This document shows, one piece after another, positions 6,135 to 6,305 of a stretch of DNA of 6,305 bases. The stretch's first letter is position 1, and each line of letters opens with the position of its first letter. The position numbers and the translations under genes are program-made. Under the pieces are notes generated by a model. The model saw only the letters and a list, made by a program, of their open reading frames with translations. It had not been told where the DNA came from and searched no databases. The DNA is from Candidatus Latescibacterota bacterium (GTDB lineage Bacteria > Latescibacterota > UBA2968 > UBA8231): positions 1 through 6,305 of the forward strand of contig JAGWBY010000124.1 in the NCBI GenBank assembly GCA_021295675.1, given 5' to 3'.

Positions 6135-6305
6135 GAACCAGTAATGGGCGGGCACTGTGAGAAATTCATTCAGCGGTATCCCGCCTTCTCCGACGAGCAG
6201 CAAACGGTGGGGACTAAAGCGCTGCCCAAACTCGTCCATGCCTCCCAAGGGCATCCTCTTCGCGCCACTCTTCACTTCGATGGCGACGATTCGAGCGCCC
6301 CGCTG
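6123..6305 (-). CDS. C-terminal fragment of a DUF4143/COG1373-type AAA+ ATPase (5' end outside window)
   Basis: The minus strand is open from the right edge to TGA at 6125-6123 and gives 60 residues. They carry AIEVKSGAKR (Glu10 and Lys12 of the visible part form an E-x-K), then GMDEFGQRF, a strand RLLLVGEGGIPL, and NEFLTVPAHYWFEEA. This order (EVKSG, a short helix with a conserved Phe, LLVG, GIPL-x-EFL, and an aromatic end) is what I know from the C-terminal region of COG1373 predicted ATPases with a DUF4143 domain. In that family the P-loop AAA+ module lies N-terminal and the tail has a nuclease-like fold that is often considered degenerate. Those ATPase motifs lie outside the window and cannot be checked. 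The stop overlaps the start of the NTPase-nuclease gene by four bases, so the two are co-expressed. The family call is fairly good; whether the gene is intact upstream is unknown. Confidence 0.78.
   Translation of the reverse strand, partial: QRGARIVAIEVKSGAKRMPLGGMDEFGQRFSPHRLLLVGEGGIPLNEFLTVPAHYWFEEA

Noticed and set aside
1..6305. CRISPR arrays, tRNA or rRNA genes, attachment sites
   Set aside because: No regularly spaced direct repeats, cloverleaf-like segment or rRNA-like sequence was seen on either strand.

Overview
The window looks like a bacterial chromosomal accessory region, most likely proteobacterial. It is moderately GC-rich, has a sigma70-type promoter, and uses ATG and GTG (possibly TTG) starts. 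There is no rRNA, tRNA, CRISPR array or recognisable transposase, so the taxonomic statement is only an impression. Gene content (a possible Fic-family tail, a pRiA4b ORF-3-like protein, a large NACHT-type NTPase with a nuclease-like tail, and a DUF4143-type ATPase tail) is typical of islands carrying conflict, defence or toxin-antitoxin genes.

Layout. Positions 1-218 (+) hold the last 71 codons of a gene that resembles the C-terminus of Fic-family AMP-transferases. A 114-bp gap follows, with a good promoter (TTGAGT, 16 bp, TATAAT). It drives a 430-aa protein (333-1625, +) whose last ~120 residues are a pRiA4b ORF-3 domain and whose first ~295 residues I do not recognise. A strong intrinsic terminator (1626-1668) begins immediately after its stop codon. 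Next is a small VOC (glyoxalase/bleomycin-resistance fold) gene (1691-2058, +). It has a near-ideal ribosome binding site and GTG start, but is out of frame with its own body after eight codons.

The rest is on the minus strand. A 1351-aa protein (6126 down to 2071) has an N-terminal NACHT NTPase, a long helical middle with a Gln/Glu-rich coiled coil, and a C-terminal PD-(D/E)XK nuclease-like domain. Upstream of it, and overlapping it by four bases (ATGA), is the end of a gene whose last 60 codons match the C-terminal region of DUF4143/COG1373 AAA+ ATPases. The two genes are therefore one transcriptional and probably translational unit that continues beyond the right edge.

How they may work together. 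The plus-strand genes and the minus-strand operon converge with only 12 bp between the VOC and NTPase stop codons. The minus-strand pair is the most interesting part: a sensor/NTPase-like protein ending in a nuclease fold, coupled to a second ATPase whose C-terminus also carries an E-x-K nuclease-fold signature. By architecture this is a candidate defence or conflict module. That is inference; nothing in the sequence proves activity.
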